A DNA stretch of 64,000 nucleotides from Bacteroidota bacterium (GTDB lineage: Bacteria > Bacteroidota > Bacteroidia > Bacteroidales > P3). Position 1 is the stretch's first letter; each line of letters starts with the position of its first letter. Made by a program: the position numbers and the translations under genes. Of this stretch, positions 62,029 through 64,000 are shown in pieces. The stretch spans positions 1-64,000 of the forward strand of contig JAFNAR010000006.1 of the NCBI GenBank assembly GCA_017860255.1. The letters are read 5' to 3'. The notes under the pieces are model-generated. The model was not told the DNA's origin. It ran no database searches and saw only the letters and a program-made list of their open reading frames with translations.

Positions 62029-64000
62029 ATGAATATTTTGAAAACCTTACTTGTTTTTGTCTTTGGAGCGTTTTTACCGCTTTTTGTTTTAGCTCAACAA
62101 GACTCCATTAAAGATAAAAACAATTCTATTGAACTTGATTATTTTTCTCCCAAAGAATATGAAATTGGGAATATAATTGTAACTGGAGCCGATCATTTGG
62201 ATCATCCTTCAATTATACTTATTTCAGGATTGAGTGTTGGAGATAAAATTTTGGTTCCAAGCGACAAGATTACTGATGCTATTGACAAATTGTGGAAGCA
62301 AAACATATTTGATGATGTTCAGATTTTGGTTGACAGAATTGAAGGAAGAACATTGTTCCTAAATTTTGCATTAAAAACCAAGCCTCGTATGGCAAGTTAT
62401 AAGTTTGACGGGAAAAATATTAAACGTTCTGATGGAGACAAAATCAAAGAAGAACTTAATATTATGAGGGGAGATATAGTAACTGAAAATATGAAGATGA
62501 ATTGTATTAACATCATTAAGGATTACTATTTTGATAAGGGTTTCTATAATACAGAAGTAAGTGTTGAAGAAATTAAGGATACATCAACAACTCGTAATGA
62601 TGTTAACCTTATTTTCAATATTTCAAGAGGAGAAAAGATTAAAATTAAGGATGTTATTGTTAGAGGGAGTCATTCTTTGAAAGAAAGCTGGTGGAAATTT
62701 AACGGTACAAATGCAGAAAGCGTTGTTAGGAGTCAAATGAAGGACACTAAAAGATATCGTTGGTGGAGGGTTTGGAAGAGTTCTCGTTTCCAAGAAAAAG
62801 ATTTTACAGAAGACAAGAAGGCAATTATTAAGAAATATAATGATGAAGGATTTCGTAATGCAAGAATTCTTTCCGATAGTGTTTACTTAGTAAAGAATAA
62901 AAAGGGGAAACAAAGTCTTATTGTTGAATTAAATATTGAAGAAGGTAAAAAATTCTTTTTTAGAAATATAACTTGGGTTGGAAATACTAAATATACATCT
63001 GAAGATTTAAGCAAACGTCTAAGAATTAAGAAAGGCGACCCATATAATAGAACATTATTGGAAACAAATGTTAACTATGACCCAACTGGAGCAGATATTT
63101 CAGCTATTTATCAAGATGATGGATATTTGTTCTTCCAAGTAATACCTGTTGAAGTAAATATTCAAAACGATTCAATTGATATTGAAATGAGAGTGCATGA
63201 AGGTAAACAAGCCAGAATAGGAAAAGTTTCTATTTCAGGAAACTCTCGCACCAACGACCATGTTATTATGCGTGAATTAAAAACACTTCCTGGTCAATTA
63301 TTTTCTCGTGATGCCGTTATTCGTTCACTTAGAGAGTTACAACAACTACAATATTTTGATCAAGAAAACTTAAACTACGATATTCAACCAGATCAAGAAA
63401 ACGGATTAGTTAATATTGAATATAAATTAAAAGAGATAAATTCCGATAAGTTTGAAATCTCTGGAGGATGGGGAGCTGGAATGGTTATTGGAACAGTTGG
63501 TGTTACTTTCACTAATTTCTCTACCAAAAACTTCTTTAAGAAAGATGCTTGGAGACCACTTCCTTCTGGCGATGGACAACATCTTTCTCTTAGAGCTCAA
63601 ACAAATGGTACTTACTATTATTCATTGAGTGCTTCCTTTACTGAACCTTGGCTTGGGGGTAAGAAACCTAATGCTTTAAGTGGATCTGTTTTCTATTCCT
63701 ATCAAGATGATGGATATTGGAACAATTCAGGAAGTCCTTCTTATTGGTTAAGTATTTTTGGAGCTTCACTTTCTTTGGGCAAGCGTTTGCAATGGCCTGA
63801 TGATTATTTCACATTTGTTCAAGGAATTTCATTCCAACAATACAACGTTAAGAACTATCCTGCTTTTAGTTTGTTTACAAATGGTCGTTCAAACAATCTA
63901 AATTATAACTTTACCATTGCTCGTAGTTCTTCTGACTCTCCTATATATCCAAGAACAGGTTCAGATATTTCATTTACAACTCAACTTACTTTCCCTTACT
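62029..64000 (+). CDS. bamA: Outer-membrane protein assembly factor BamA, partial at 3' end
   Basis: Translated from the ATG at 62029 the open frame runs to the window end without a stop, so the gene is cut off. Residues 1-22 are a signal peptide ending in FVLAQ. POTRA domains follow: YEIGNIIVTGADHLD, PRMASYKFDGKNIKRSD, KIKIKDVIVRGSHSLK, KFFFRNITWVGNTKYTSEDL and GKVSISGNSRTNDHVIMREL, so five POTRA units up to about residue 470. The barrel starts near FEISGGWGAGMVIGTVGVTFTNFS. BamA inserts barrels in the outer membrane. Its C-terminus lies outside this window. Confidence 0.95.
   Translation, partial: MNILKTLLVFVFGAFLPLFVLAQQDSIKDKNNSIELDYFSPKEYEIGNIIVTGADHLDHPSIILISGLSVGDKILVPSDKITDAIDKLWKQNIFDDVQILVDRIEGRTLFLNFALKTKPRMASYKFDGKNIKRSDGDKIKEELNIMRGDIVTENMKMNCINIIKDYYFDKGFYNTEVSVEEIKDTSTTRNDVNLIFNISRGEKIKIKDVIVRGSHSLKESWWKFNGTNAESVVRSQMKDTKRYRWWRVWKSSRFQEKDFTEDKKAIIKKYNDEGFRNARILSDSVYLVKNKKGKQSLIVELNIEEGKKFFFRNITWVGNTKYTSEDLSKRLRIKKGDPYNRTLLETNVNYDPTGADISAIYQDDGYLFFQVIPVEVNIQNDSIDIEMRVHEGKQARIGKVSISGNSRTNDHVIMRELKTLPGQLFSRDAVIRSLRELQQLQYFDQENLNYDIQPDQENGLVNIEYKLKEINSDKFEISGGWGAGMVIGTVGVTFTNFSTKNFFKKDAWRPLPSGDGQHLSLRAQTNGTYYYSLSASFTEPWLGGKKPNALSGSVFYSYQDDGYWNNSGSPSYWLSIFGASLSLGKRLQWPDDYFTFVQGISFQQYNVKNYPAFSLFTNGRSNNLNYNFTIARSSSDSPIYPRTGSDISFTTQLTFPY

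Overview
The window is strongly AT-rich chromosomal DNA from a member of the Bacteroidota, most likely Bacteroidales-like. The support is: a protein with a C-terminal type IX secretion (Por) sorting domain, promoters of the TTTG-N19-TAnnTTTG type (cleanest at tRNA-His), almost no Shine-Dalgarno sequences, a DUF2723 membrane protein, an exbB-exbD-exbD-tonB-PstS-TPR locus, a six-gene Na+-NQR operon, and a uppS-bamA pair. I cannot name a genus from sequence alone.

Layout. 0-6 kb: a LysM lytic transglycosylase with a small partner gene (minus), then an operon of a sugar nucleotidyltransferase, a TPR lipoprotein and ApbE. 6-12 kb: a flippase, tRNA-His, KdsD, RecQ and AroB. 12-17 kb: a T9SS cargo protein, LptE and a 1000-residue DUF2723 protein. 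17-27 kb: small membrane proteins, YchF, YifB, an M28 peptidase joined to a barrel-like domain, a GH16-like lipoprotein and a GH29 fucosidase with a PA14-like insert. 27-31 kb: a fused EtfB-EtfA with ETF:quinone oxidoreductase (minus). 31-37 kb: the ExbB/ExbD/TonB energy-transduction operon. 37-43 kb: nqrABCDEF (minus); ApbE at 4.75 kb is the enzyme expected to attach FMN to NqrB and NqrC. 43-45.6 kb: three exported proteins of unknown function. 45.7-55 kb: a ten-gene minus-strand operon from rbfA to pyrC with a clear terminator. 55-61 kb: an accessory module of an HU-like protein, two unrecognised proteins, a VirE-N protein and a VapE-like ATPase, bracketed by two related hairpin repeats. 61-64 kb: uppS and the start of bamA, which runs off the window.

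How it works together. Much of the core content serves the envelope: undecaprenyl phosphate, LPS (KdsD, LpxK, LptE), outer-membrane assembly (BamA), lipoprotein release, peptidoglycan turnover and TonB energisation. The electron-transport part combines Na+-NQR with ETF/ETF-QO feeding quinone, and NQR maturation by ApbE.

Most unusual signals. (1) Several intergenic regions carry arrays of short words repeated at almost exactly 21 bp, about two helical turns: two related copies at the convergent ends of the etf and nqr operons, and two unrelated-word arrays near 16.6 and 61.1 kb. (2) The HU/VirE/VapE module is flanked by direct copies of a hairpin whose arms differ between copies in a compensatory way. 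It holds a candidate structured RNA and two orphan genes but no recombinase. These are sequence observations; function is inference.
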